DNA from: Effusibacillus consociatus
Lineage (GTDB): Bacteria; Bacillota; Bacilli; Tumebacillales; Effusibacillaceae
DNA: 64,000 bases
Assembly (NCBI RefSeq): GCF_042652925.1
Contig: NZ_JBHSHC010000044.1
Coordinates: 1-64,000, forward strand
Direction: 5' to 3'
Each line of letters starts with the position of its first letter. The stretch's first letter is position 1. Position numbers and translations under genes: made by a program. Below, one piece after another: positions 49,922 to 58,379 of this stretch. Below the pieces are notes generated by a model. It saw only the letters and a list, made by a program, of their open reading frames with translations, was not told where the DNA came from and ran no database searches.

Positions 49922-52900
49922 CTACTCAACATTAAAATATCTTGCTTCAGGATGAGCAAATACCATAGCCGACACAGACGCTTCCGGATCCATCATGCAC
50001 CCTTCCGTCAGTTGGACGCCGATATCTTCCGGTTTCATTAACCGGAACAACTGCTGCTGATCGTCGAGATTTGGACAAGCGGGATAGCCGAACGATACGC
50101 GAATGCCCTGGTACCTTGCACCAAACCGTTCCTGCATCGTCATTTCCGCAGGATCGGGGAAGCCCCATACGTCACGCATGATATGGTGAATCCGTTCCGC
50201 GAACGCTTCCGCCAATTCCAATGCCAGCGCTTGAATCGCATGGGATCGGAGATAGTCGCCTTTGTCCTTCCACTCATTGGCGATCTCTCGAACCCCTTTC
50301 CCTGCTGTTACCACAAGGAACCCGACATAATCCATCACACCGCTTTCGACCGGCTTCAGAAAATCGGCCAGGCACAGATACGGAGCTTGCTGCTGCCGCG
50401 GGAACGAGAATTTCTCGACAACCTTCGTATGATCCTGCGGATCATAGATGAGAATGTCATTTCCCGAAGATTGTGCGGGGAAGAACCGGTACATGCCCTG
50501 AGCCTGAATGACTCCCTTGTCTTTGGCTTCCTGCAGAAGCTGATTGATCACTTCCATCAGTTCGGTTGTCTTCGGATCTCCTTCTTCCAGCAGCTTCTCA
50601 ACGTTCCCTTTCACTCCAAGGTGTTTCCCCAGCAACATGCGCAGGTTGATATACGGCTGCAGGAAAGAAATCGGATAATCCCGCAAAACGTGACGTTCCA
50701 GATCAGGCGGGAGTAAGACCGGTACATTGCGGTCAACAGTAGAACGTTTTTCTTCCGCTGCGTCCTGGACCACCGTGCCCGCTGTGCCCTTACCCGATTC
50801 CATCACATACGAATTTTGAACCTCGCGCAGTTCCTGCACAAGAGCTTTCCTTTGTTTTTCATCACTGAGCCGGTTCGCCAAATCCAGCCCGTCCATCGCA
50901 TCTTTGGCGTAAAGCACCAGACCGTCATACTCCGGCGCAATCCTTGTATGGGTAAACTTCCGGGTTAAGGCAGCTCCGCCTACAAGGATCGGCACATCGA
51001 CTCCTGCCTCCCGCAAATCCTGGGCGGTGGTCACCATCTGCTGGGCCGATTTCACCAACAGACCGGAGAGGCCAATTGCATCCGGTTTCTCCTGTCGGTA
51101 GGCGGCAATTAGCTGTTCCGGCGGAACTTTAATTCCGAGATTGACTACCTGGTACCCATTGTTGGACAGGATGATCTCCACCAGATTTTTGCCGATGTCG
51201 TGTACATCCCCTTTAACGGTTGCCAGCAGGATCTTGCCTTTAACGGCAGACTCGGATCGCTCCATAAAAGGTTCCAGATAGGCAACGGCCGCTTTCATCA
51301 CTTCGGCGCTCTGCAGCACTTCCGCCACAATTAACTCGTTGTCGTTAAACAATCGGCCGACCTCTTCCATGCCTTTCATCAGCGGGCCGTTTATAATATC
51401 CAGCGGCGGATATTTGGCAAGTGCTTCCTTCAGGTCGTCAATTAACCCTTCTTTCGTACCTTCCACTACATAGTTGGCCAATCTCTCTTCCAGTGTGAGA
51501 TTGGAAACTTCCTTCACCTTCGTAACTTTCTTTTCGCGGTAGAAAGCAGTGAACTCTGCAAGCGTGGCATCATTCGTATTAAAAAGAAGCTCCTCTGCCA
51601 TCCGCCGTTCCTCGTCCGGAATCGACGCATAGCGTTCCAACTTCTCCGTGTTAACAATGGCGTAATCAAGCCCGGCTTTGGTGCAATGATAGAGGAACAC
51701 GGCGTTCAGCACTTCGCGGCCTGTCGGCGGCAAGCCGAACGACACGTTCGACACGCCCAAAATGGTACCGCACTGAGGATACTCTTGTTTAATGAGACGA
51801 ATCCCTTCTACCGTTTCAAGTGCGGAACCGATATATTGCTCATCTCCGGTACCGACAGGGAACACCAGCGGATCGAAGATAATATCCTGCGGGTTCACAC
51901 CATACTTGTTCACCAGCAGATCATAGGAACGTTTGGCAACCTCCAGTTTACGTTCCCGTGTTACTGCCATCCCCTGCTCGTCGATAGTTCCGACAACAAC
52001 CGCAGCCCCATATTTCGTGATAAGCGGAGCAACTTCCTCGAAACGTTCTTCCCCGTCTTCCAGGTTAATTGAGTTGATGATCGCTTTTCCCTGTGAATGC
52101 TTCAATCCCAGCTCAATCACTTTGGAATCGGTGGAATCGATCATCAGGGGCACTTTTACCTTTTTGACCACATAGTGCAGGAACTTCTCCATGTCCCCAT
52201 ACTCGTCCCGATCCGGATCCGCCAAGCAGATGTCGATCACATGAGCTCCCTTTTTCACTTGGGCTCGCGCAATTTCAGACGCGTCCTCATACAGCCCCTC
52301 TGCTATGAGAGTCCGAAACTTCTTCGATCCGATGACGTTCGTCCGTTCTCCCACCATCAGCGGACGATTGTCCGGCTCCAGGTACACGGTTTCGATCCCG
52401 GAAACTGCCGGGAGATGGCCCTCTGCAGCGTGACGCGGCTTATAGTCTTTTAATGCTTCTGCGAGTGCATGGATATGTTCCGGTGTCGTACCGCAGCAGC
52501 CCCCCGCAATATTCAACCAGCCTTGTTCTGCGAATCCGGCCATTTTTTTCGCAAGTGCTTGCGGGGATTCGTGGTAATGACCGTTCTCGTCCGGCAGTCC
52601 CGCATTCGGATAACAGCTGACCCCGCACTGAGCCAATTCTGACAGAGTACGCAAATGGTCACGCATGAACTCAGGGCCGGTTGCACAGTTCAACCCGACA
52701 GTGATCGGTTTCAAATGTTCGAGGGAAATATAGAACGATTCGATGTTCTGACCGGCCAATGTCGTACCCATTGGTTCAATGGTGCCGGATAACATCAGCG
52801 GAAGTTCCACACCGAGTTCGTCAAACGCTTTTTTAATTCCAAGGCTGCCCGCTTTCACATTGAGTGTGTCCTGTGCCGTTTCAAGCAGCAGGACGTCCAC

Positions 52901-53383
52901 GCCGCCCTGTATCAATGCCTTCGCCTGCAGGTAATAATCTTCCGTCAGTTCCTCAAAAGTGGTTCCCCCTGTGACCGACAGCGTTTTTGTAGTGGGACCC
53001 ATTGCACCCGCCACAAAACGAGGCCATTCGGGAGTAGACCATTTTCGTACTGCATCGACCGCCAGCTTCGCGGCAGCCAGGTTGATTTCATCCGCCCGGT
53101 CCTGCAGGTTATACTCTGCCAGTACCAGTCGGGTAGAGCCAAACGTATTCGTCTCAATGATGTCGGCCCCTGCTTCCAGATACTTCTCATGGATCGCTTG
53201 GATCACATCAGGACGTGTGAGGTTGAGGTACTCGTTGCAGCCCTCGTATTCTTCCCCGCCAAAATCTTCCGCAGTCAGATTTGCCTGCTGGATCATGGTC
53301 CCCATCGCCCCGTCGAGGATGAGAATTTTCTTCTTTAGTTGTTCCAAGATTGGATGTTGAATCTTGTTCGCTGACGTGCTCAT
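49922..53383 (-). CDS. metH: Cobalamin-dependent methionine synthase
   Basis: 1153 residues with all four modules. Homocysteine-binding barrel (about 10-325) with zinc Cys in VGLNCATGP and AGGCCGTTPEHI; pterin-binding domain (about 345-620, ERTNVIGSKKFR); cobalamin domain (about 650-890) with cobalt-binding His in VKGDVHDIGKNLV; reactivation domain (about 910-1153) with QERFGARYQGIRVSFGYPAC. It methylates homocysteine using methyltetrahydrofolate. ATG behind ACAGGGGGAACC. A SAM-I riboswitch precedes it. Confidence 0.97.
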   Translation of the reverse strand: MSTSANKIQHPILEQLKKKILILDGAMGTMIQQANLTAEDFGGEEYEGCNEYLNLTRPDVIQAIHEKYLEAGADIIETNTFGSTRLVLAEYNLQDRADEINLAAAKLAVDAVRKWSTPEWPRFVAGAMGPTTKTLSVTGGTTFEELTEDYYLQAKALIQGGVDVLLLETAQDTLNVKAGSLGIKKAFDELGVELPLMLSGTIEPMGTTLAGQNIESFYISLEHLKPITVGLNCATGPEFMRDHLRTLSELAQCGVSCYPNAGLPDENGHYHESPQALAKKMAGFAEQGWLNIAGGCCGTTPEHIHALAEALKDYKPRHAAEGHLPAVSGIETVYLEPDNRPLMVGERTNVIGSKKFRTLIAEGLYEDASEIARAQVKKGAHVIDICLADPDRDEYGDMEKFLHYVVKKVKVPLMIDSTDSKVIELGLKHSQGKAIINSINLEDGEERFEEVAPLITKYGAAVVVGTIDEQGMAVTRERKLEVAKRSYDLLVNKYGVNPQDIIFDPLVFPVGTGDEQYIGSALETVEGIRLIKQEYPQCGTILGVSNVSFGLPPTGREVLNAVFLYHCTKAGLDYAIVNTEKLERYASIPDEERRMAEELLFNTNDATLAEFTAFYREKKVTKVKEVSNLTLEERLANYVVEGTKEGLIDDLKEALAKYPPLDIINGPLMKGMEEVGRLFNDNELIVAEVLQSAEVMKAAVAYLEPFMERSESAVKGKILLATVKGDVHDIGKNLVEIILSNNGYQVVNLGIKVPPEQLIAAYRQEKPDAIGLSGLLVKSAQQMVTTAQDLREAGVDVPILVGGAALTRKFTHTRIAPEYDGLVLYAKDAMDGLDLANRLSDEKQRKALVQELREVQNSYVMESGKGTAGTVVQDAAEEKRSTVDRNVPVLLPPDLERHVLRDYPISFLQPYINLRMLLGKHLGVKGNVEKLLEEGDPKTTELMEVINQLLQEAKDKGVIQAQGMYRFFPAQSSGNDILIYDPQDHTKVVEKFSFPRQQQAPYLCLADFLKPVESGVMDYVGFLVVTAGKGVREIANEWKDKGDYLRSHAIQALALELAEAFAERIHHIMRDVWGFPDPAEMTMQERFGARYQGIRVSFGYPACPNLDDQQQLFRLMKPEDIGVQLTEGCMMDPEASVSAMVFAHPEARYFNVE

Positions 53384-53403
53384 GCTGGTTCCCCCTGTCT
53401 ATA

Positions 53404-53432
53404 ACAAAGCCCTCTCCAGAATGAGAGGGCTG
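53404..53432 (-). terminator. Regulated terminator of the SAM-I riboswitch
   Basis: Minus strand AGCCCTCTC, loop ATTCTG, GAGAGGGCT then TTGTTAT. It forms the off-state between aptamer and metH. Confidence 0.85.
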
Positions 53433-53553
53433 ATCGCTTCAAGTCCGCTCCTCCTATCTTCCAGAACGCTTTCTGCTGGAATTAGCACCGTGTGATCGCA
53501 CCGGTTGCTGTGGTTTCATCGGGCCAGTTCCCTCCGCCACTCTGGATAGAAGT
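53404..53553 (-). promoter_or_regulatory. SAM-I (S-box) riboswitch controlling metH
   Basis: The minus strand carries the S-box core in order: TTCTATCCAGAGTGGCGGAG, GGAACTGGCCCGATGAAACC, CAGCAACC, GTGCTAATTCCAGC and AGATAGGAGGAG, closing the four-way junction. A terminator follows directly. High SAM should end transcription before metH, so the gene is on when methionine is low. Confidence 0.96.
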
Positions 53554-53625
53554 ATGAAAATATTTTAATTTTTATTTAGTTTGCATGAAATAGTGAATGC
53601 TGTCAAGATGATTTATGCGGATTTA

Positions 53626-54783
53626 TTACTCCAAAGCCATGTCCAGATCCTGCCATATATCTTCCACATCTTCGATCCCAACGGAAAATCGCACAAGCCC
53701 ATCCCAAACTCCCGCTTTCTCCCGCTCTTCTTTCGGAATAATGGCGTGGGTCATGGAAGCCGGATGCTGAATCAGTGTACCGACATCCCCCAGTGAAACG
53801 GCCAGGGTACACAGTTTCACCGAATTCATGAGCTTGACGCCCGCTTCATATCCTCCCTTTAAGACAAAAGAAATCATCGCTCCCGGTCCCTTCATCTGCT
53901 TTTCCATGATCGCTTTGTCTTCAAATCCCGCCAATCCCGGAAAAAACACCTGAGCGACGGCATCGTGCTTTTCCAAACGCTCCGCCAAGACTTGTGCATT
54001 GAGTTGGGCACGATCCATCCGAATGTGCAATGTGCGCATCCCTTGAGAAAGAAGCCATGCATCCATCGGAGACATGACGGCCCCCATATTTTTCTGCACT
54101 TCTTTCCGCATCGGATCAATAATATCCTTTCTGGCCACCACCAGGCCGCCAATCAGATATCCATGACCGGACAGGTATTTGGTTGCGCTGTGCACCACAA
54201 TATCAATTCCATGCAAAATCGGATTTTGCAAGTACGGGGACAGAAACGTGTTATCGACAACGGTCAGGATCCGTTTTTGCTTGGCCAAATCCGCCACACT
54301 GCTCAAATCAACCAGGGACAGAGTGGGATTTGAAGGCGTTTCGAAGTAAATCACTCTTGTTCGTTCTGTGATGTGGGGCTCCAGATCTTCTGCTGTTTTG
54401 AATGGGACAAACGTTACGTCGATTCCAAACTTTTTTACCGTTGTAGTAAGAAACGCATGAGTTGCCCCGTATAATGCAGTGTGGGCAATTACGTGATCTC
54501 CTGCCTGCAGAATCCCAAGGAGACAGCCTGTAATGGCCGCCATTCCTGATGAAAAAGCGAGACAACCTTCACCGAATTCAAGTTCCGCCACTTTCTCTTC
54601 CAACTCACGAACGGTCGGGTTTCCCAGACGTGTATACATGAACCCGGGGTCTTCCCCCGCAAAACGTTGGGCTCCCACTTCCGCATTTTCAAATACAAAA
54701 GTCGAAGTCATATAGATAGGTGGAATATGGGATCCATAGCCGGGATCTTTCTTGACTTTGACAAGTTTGGATGCATACTTCAT
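53626..54783 (-). CDS. Trans-sulfuration family PLP enzyme, methionine gamma-lyase-like
   Basis: 385 residues of the Cys/Met metabolism PLP family. TRLGNPTVRELEEKVAELE, FSSGMAAITGCLLG, YFETPSNPTLSLVDL, VVDNTFLSPYLQNP and the PLP lysine in HSATKYLSGHG are all present. The ends of the protein (SLGDVGTLIQHPASMTHAII) and overall order are closest to methionine gamma-lyase, but the active-site Cys next to the Tyr (LYGCT in that enzyme) is Ala here (LYGATHAF), so cystathionine- or homocysteine-lyase activity is also possible. ATG behind AAAAGGGGG. Confidence 0.82.
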   Translation of the reverse strand: MKYASKLVKVKKDPGYGSHIPPIYMTSTFVFENAEVGAQRFAGEDPGFMYTRLGNPTVRELEEKVAELEFGEGCLAFSSGMAAITGCLLGILQAGDHVIAHTALYGATHAFLTTTVKKFGIDVTFVPFKTAEDLEPHITERTRVIYFETPSNPTLSLVDLSSVADLAKQKRILTVVDNTFLSPYLQNPILHGIDIVVHSATKYLSGHGYLIGGLVVARKDIIDPMRKEVQKNMGAVMSPMDAWLLSQGMRTLHIRMDRAQLNAQVLAERLEKHDAVAQVFFPGLAGFEDKAIMEKQMKGPGAMISFVLKGGYEAGVKLMNSVKLCTLAVSLGDVGTLIQHPASMTHAIIPKEEREKAGVWDGLVRFSVGIEDVEDIWQDLDMALE

Positions 54784-54843
54784 TCAGTCGCTGCCCCCTT
54801 TTGTTCTCCCCTTTTGCCTTTCCCTATATTCTATCCTTCCCAT

Positions 54844-55132
54844 TTATCCCTGGTACAAAGAATTAACCGCACGCCGGATTTGGCCCAAGCCCTGTTCCAA
54901 AATCAGACGGGGGCAAGCGATATTCATCCGCATAAACCCTTCACCGCCGAGTCCAAAACCGCGTCCTTCATTCATCGCCACTTTTGCTTTTTCAAGCATA
55001 AAACGAGGCAGTTCTTTCAAGGTTCGGCCACATGGGGAGATCGTCGCTCACACCAAAACGTTTTTCAAGTTCGTCCCACTTTTCGGAAGCTGTGTTCCTC
55101 CGGTTTATCACTTGATCGGAATCATACTTCAT
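54844..55132 (-). pseudogene. patB-like cystathionine beta-lyase with large internal deletion
   Basis: An ATG at 55132 behind GGAGGGAACG opens MKYDSDQVINRRNTASEKWD, then RFGVSDDLPMWP, the N-terminus of PatB/MalY PLP enzymes. After a few codons the frame breaks and the C-terminus appears in another frame: LPRFMLEKAKVAMNEGRGFG, then EGFMRMNIACPRLILEQGL, to the stop at 54844. About 300 internal residues, including the PLP lysine, are gone. Its neighbour, the gamma-lyase-like gene, acts on the same class of substrates. Confidence 0.85.
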
Positions 55133-55229
55133 CAACGTTCCCTCCAGTTGATTTGTAATAAATCTATGTTATCGTAAATTCCAAAGAAATACAGCCGATG
55201 TCCCGGCGTAAACCGCTGTGAAATTGCAT

Positions 55230-55258
55230 AGAAAAAGGCTTCCGCCGGGGAAGCCTGT
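55230..55258 (-). terminator. Rho-independent terminator
   Basis: Minus strand AGGCTTCC, loop CCGGC, GGAAGCCT then TTTTC, 20 bases after the stress-membrane-protein gene. Confidence 0.88.
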
Positions 55259-55277
55259 TCGGTCAAACGTCCAATCT

Positions 55278-55532
55278 TTATGTTCGATTTCGCACAGCTC
55301 GCATAATAAATGCGACAAGCAAAGACACAACTATCGCTCCAATTAGAGCCGGCACAATGTAAAATCCGCCTATCACCGGACCCCATTGCCCCAACAACAG
55401 ACCGCCAAGCCAGGCGCCAACGAAACCTGCAATTATATTCCCAATTACTCCTCCCGGGACGTCTCGTCCGCTGATCAGTCCTGCCAACCAGCCAATCACT
55501 CCACCGATGACAAGTGTCCATAACAGAGCCAT
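55278..55532 (-). CDS. GlsB/YeaQ/YmgE family stress membrane protein
   Basis: 84 residues, three membrane helices. LVIGGVIGWLAGLISGRDVPGGVIGNIIAG and VGAWLGGLLLGQWGP match the transglycosylase-associated (GlsB/YeaQ) family, usually stress induced and of unknown mechanism. CTAGGAGG lies upstream of the ATG. Confidence 0.92.
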   Translation of the reverse strand: MALLWTLVIGGVIGWLAGLISGRDVPGGVIGNIIAGFVGAWLGGLLLGQWGPVIGGFYIVPALIGAIVVSLLVAFIMRAVRNRT

Positions 55533-55647
55533 GATTTTTCCTCCTAGTCAAATCGTGAATGGAATTCAACCCTTATTCGCTCTTTTTAAGGGTTGGATAC
55601 TTATTGTTTTTCAGTTTGATTTTCTTTATGCAAAATTTTATGCATAA

Positions 55648-55674
55648 GAAAAGCATGCATTATCTGCATGCCGT
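55648..55674 (-). terminator. Likely terminator of the phenylalanine hydroxylase gene
   Basis: Minus strand GCATGCA, loop GATAA, TGCATGC then TTTTCTTAT, soon after the stop. A second palindrome, TATGCATAAAATTTTGCATA, follows. Confidence 0.65.
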
Positions 55675-55680
55675 TTGTTT

Positions 55681-57456
55681 CTACTTGAGCAACGCCAATC
55701 CGTTCTCGATAAGCTGCTGCAATTCCCCATTGGCCTTCATCAATCCTTCCAACTCCTCGCGGAGCCGTGCCTGCCGTTGCGGCAGAATGTTTCGTGCAGA
55801 AAGAATTTCGAGCATTTCGAGTCGGAGCAACCACTCTTCCGGGCAGTGGGTGTTTCCCTGAAGTTCAACAGAAGAAATAATTTCGTCAATTTCCGACTCA
55901 GACAGAGAACTTCCGCCTTCCAGGCACTGCCGAAGATCTCGTATGGCCTGGTATAAAGTGTTTCGTCGCTGTTCCTTTTCATCCATCTCCATTCGTCTGG
56001 AAGTCAACTTGGACGGATGATGGGTGCCTGTTTCAAAACGCTCCTTATCTGCAGCGCCCGGGTAGGCGGAAACAATTGCGGCGCCGACTGCCATATCGTA
56101 TGGCCCCCATTCCGATTGGAAAAGCGTCTTCCCTTTGTAAGTGACCGTAGAATCGTCAAGGGTCAGCAAGAGGATGGAACCGGATTCCCGAATGATTGAG
56201 TTTACAATACCCTCCACCTTTACACCTGAAGCAAACTGTAACGTCACATTGCGTCCTGTCACCACTCCAATACTTTCCAGTTGTTCGTCAGTAAACTGTT
56301 CGAGCGGAGTGTCGATGCCTTTCAGCAGCCCAATCGGTGAGCCAAATCCCTCATGATGATAGGCTTTTCCGTGTCCGGGCAGTTCCATGTTGTTAAAAGC
56401 CAAAGCGGTTGGCCCAGTTGTTTTGAGGTATATCGCTTCTCCGGTTTCATCCAGTTCCAATTCTGTTACTGTTCCGCTTACCTGTATGCCGGAACTGTAC
56501 ACCACTGTTGCCGTATTTGCTGATTCAAGCGCTTTCTGCAGGCTGTAGGTACCACCAATTTTAAACGCCAATTTTTGGCCCAATTCATGCACCGCTTCAA
56601 TCAGTTGATCAAAATCTTTGCATACAAACAGCTGCGGCTGCGGCTTGGTGATATCATAACTGGTCTGAATGCAAGCCTCCAGGCTGAATAGGATTTTCTT
56701 AACATCGTCCTGCAGGCAGCTGATGCTTTCACCCACAGAAGATAACAAACCGGCTCCATACAGTAACGGATCATGCAGTTCTCCGATCAATCCGTATTCA
56801 ACGGTCCACCAATATAAGCGGGACACCATGGCCGCTTCGGAAGTTACTGTTACCGCTTTCACAGCGCGTTCCAGATTCTCCTCGGCCTCCTTGATTTGAT
56901 CAGTCGTCGCAGTCGGATCTTCTTTTACAATCGATAAAAGGCGAATTGCTTCATACACCTCATGGTCCTCTTTTGACGAAAACGCTTTGGCCCCGACTTC
57001 CCCTATTTGCTGCAAATAAGAGCGATATTTTTCATCCAGGATGATTGGGGCATGTCCGGCGGCCTCATGGATAATGTCCGGTGCAGGCGTATAGGCCACA
57101 TGATCGATTGTGCGGATGTCAGCGGCAATTGCCAAAATACGGTGTGCCTGGAAATCCATAAACGCTTCCGGCGGAATAAAACCGTCAACCGTAACCGCTC
57201 CCCATCCGATCCGGGACAAACGCTCATTCATATACTCGATGTCCGGAATGGTCTCTACGCCAATTCCGGATTCCCGCAGCCCGTTTAAGTACGCCTTATG
57301 CGCTTTTTTCCCAAGGAAAAATCTGTTTTGGCGCATTACATATCGCCATACCGCCTGATTGACAGCCGTGTAATTCTCATAGTGCTGTTCCACCACAAAC
57401 TGTCGAAGATGGGACGGAACCGACACAAGAGAGTTTTTCGGTTCTTGAAGACTCAT
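55681..57456 (-). CDS. phhA: Aromatic amino acid hydroxylase (phenylalanine 4-monooxygenase), extended form
   Basis: 591 residues. The N-terminal catalytic domain (about 1-300) has DIIHEAAGHAPII (two iron His) and RLYWWTVEYGLIG (iron Glu), the non-heme iron triad of pterin-dependent hydroxylases. Single-domain bacterial enzymes have about 260-300 residues; this one carries another ~290 residues with beta-rich repeats (TVVYSSGIQVSGTVTELEL, RNVTLQFASGVKVEGIVNSI) and a helical tail, an architecture I recall from Bacillus homologues. ATG at 57456 behind TTGGGAGG. It uses the pterin recycled by PhhB (34805-35092). Confidence 0.93.
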   Translation of the reverse strand: MSLQEPKNSLVSVPSHLRQFVVEQHYENYTAVNQAVWRYVMRQNRFFLGKKAHKAYLNGLRESGIGVETIPDIEYMNERLSRIGWGAVTVDGFIPPEAFMDFQAHRILAIAADIRTIDHVAYTPAPDIIHEAAGHAPIILDEKYRSYLQQIGEVGAKAFSSKEDHEVYEAIRLLSIVKEDPTATTDQIKEAEENLERAVKAVTVTSEAAMVSRLYWWTVEYGLIGELHDPLLYGAGLLSSVGESISCLQDDVKKILFSLEACIQTSYDITKPQPQLFVCKDFDQLIEAVHELGQKLAFKIGGTYSLQKALESANTATVVYSSGIQVSGTVTELELDETGEAIYLKTTGPTALAFNNMELPGHGKAYHHEGFGSPIGLLKGIDTPLEQFTDEQLESIGVVTGRNVTLQFASGVKVEGIVNSIIRESGSILLLTLDDSTVTYKGKTLFQSEWGPYDMAVGAAIVSAYPGAADKERFETGTHHPSKLTSRRMEMDEKEQRRNTLYQAIRDLRQCLEGGSSLSESEIDEIISSVELQGNTHCPEEWLLRLEMLEILSARNILPQRQARLREELEGLMKANGELQQLIENGLALLK

Positions 57457-57665
57457 TGTAGACCTCCCAAAATGACTTTTCATTTTTTGTATTATATCTA
57501 TTCATGCTATTCTGGTTTCCACTTTGATCCTGTCCCACTTCTTCGCATTTCCGGAGTAAAGGAAACTGATTGGTAACCAAGCCCCCGGATCGGGTGAACA
57601 GACTTCCACTCGACAAGTGTAGTTCGCTATCCGATTCGAAAAAACCTTCTCCCAATTTCTCCATA

Positions 57666-57695
57666 TTAAAAAAGTGCCCCAGGTGAAGGAGCACA
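57666..57695 (-). terminator. Rho-independent terminator
   Basis: Minus strand GTGCTCC, loop TTCACCT, GGGGCAC then TTTTTT, just after the DUF3054 gene. Confidence 0.88.
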
Positions 57696-57699
57696 TCTC

Positions 57700-58074
57700 T
57701 TACGCATTGCGGCGTTTGTTTACCCAAACATAGATCGTACGCCAGAGAAATAATAAGATAAAGGTTGAAATCATTGTAACGATAAAAAATGGGAGAGGAA
57801 TTTCACCGGTAGACAATGCACGAATTCCCAGCCCTGCCGGGATCGCAATCAACCATAAAAGTGCAGTTTTCTTAAACATGGTCCCGAAATTATTGTAATG
57901 CTCCATTTTATAAATGCCCGCAAGAAAACCGATCACTAGCCAGACAATTATGAACGGAGCGGCTGTTCCCAATGTACCTAGCGGATTGGTAAATTTGTTA
58001 TGCGAAAGTTCTCCAATCAACGCAAACAAGTACAACATAACCAAATCACCGATAAGCAAAACCCATTTATTCAT
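57700..58074 (-). CDS. DUF3054 membrane protein
   Basis: 124 residues with four membrane helices. LLIGDLVMLYLFALIGELSH and PFIIVWLVIGFLAGIYK follow the DUF3054 pattern. Function unknown. CGGGGG precedes the ATG. Flanked by terminators, so it is transcribed alone or read through from the 65-residue gene. Confidence 0.82.
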   Translation of the reverse strand: MNKWVLLIGDLVMLYLFALIGELSHNKFTNPLGTLGTAAPFIIVWLVIGFLAGIYKMEHYNNFGTMFKKTALLWLIAIPAGLGIRALSTGEIPLPFFIVTMISTFILLFLWRTIYVWVNKRRNA

Positions 58075-58128
58075 TACTTAATTCCCCCGTTTCCTGGTTC
58101 TTCTGATCAATTACGAAAATGATTGTAC

Positions 58129-58163
58129 CACAAAAAAAGAACCACCCGATACATCGAGTGGAT
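58129..58163 (-). terminator. Rho-independent terminator
   Basis: Minus strand CCACTCGA, loop TGTA, TCGGGTGG then TTCTTTTTTT, directly after the 65-residue membrane protein gene. Confidence 0.85.
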
Positions 58164-58361
58164 TTAAATCTTTTGTCTTCTTCGCTTGCCGATTGCTTTC
58201 AATAGAACAAACGCTGCACCATATGTCGCGGTTGCCATTAAGGCGGTAAGAAACCAGGTGTCCGTTCGCAACGCCAAGTACAAGAGCATATGAAACAAAA
58301 AGATGAGAACCAGCCAGACTCCCAACTTCATCGTATCGATAAAACTCCAAAACCGCTCCAT
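58164..58361 (-). CDS. Small membrane protein, 65 residues, unknown
   Basis: MERFWSFIDTMKLGVWLVLI, two hydrophobic helices, and a basic end (KAIGKRRRQKI). TGGAGGGAT lies upstream of the ATG. The competing reading frame on this strand (58111-58389) is less hydrophobic and has no ribosome site. No family recognised. The DapL-like gene ends 18 bases upstream, so both may share a transcript. Confidence 0.65.
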   Translation of the reverse strand: MERFWSFIDTMKLGVWLVLIFLFHMLLYLALRTDTWFLTALMATATYGAAFVLLKAIGKRRRQKI

Positions 58362-58379
58362 AAAATCCCTCCATTTTGA

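Noticed and set aside
49947..53360. Several open frames on both strands within metH
   Set aside because: They are shadows of a GC-rich 1153-codon gene, with no ribosome sites or recognisable domains.
57377..57727. 116-codon minus-strand frame upstream of phhA
   Set aside because: It runs through the DUF3054 terminator and into phhA in another frame, and its translation resembles nothing; the spacer more likely holds the phhA promoter.
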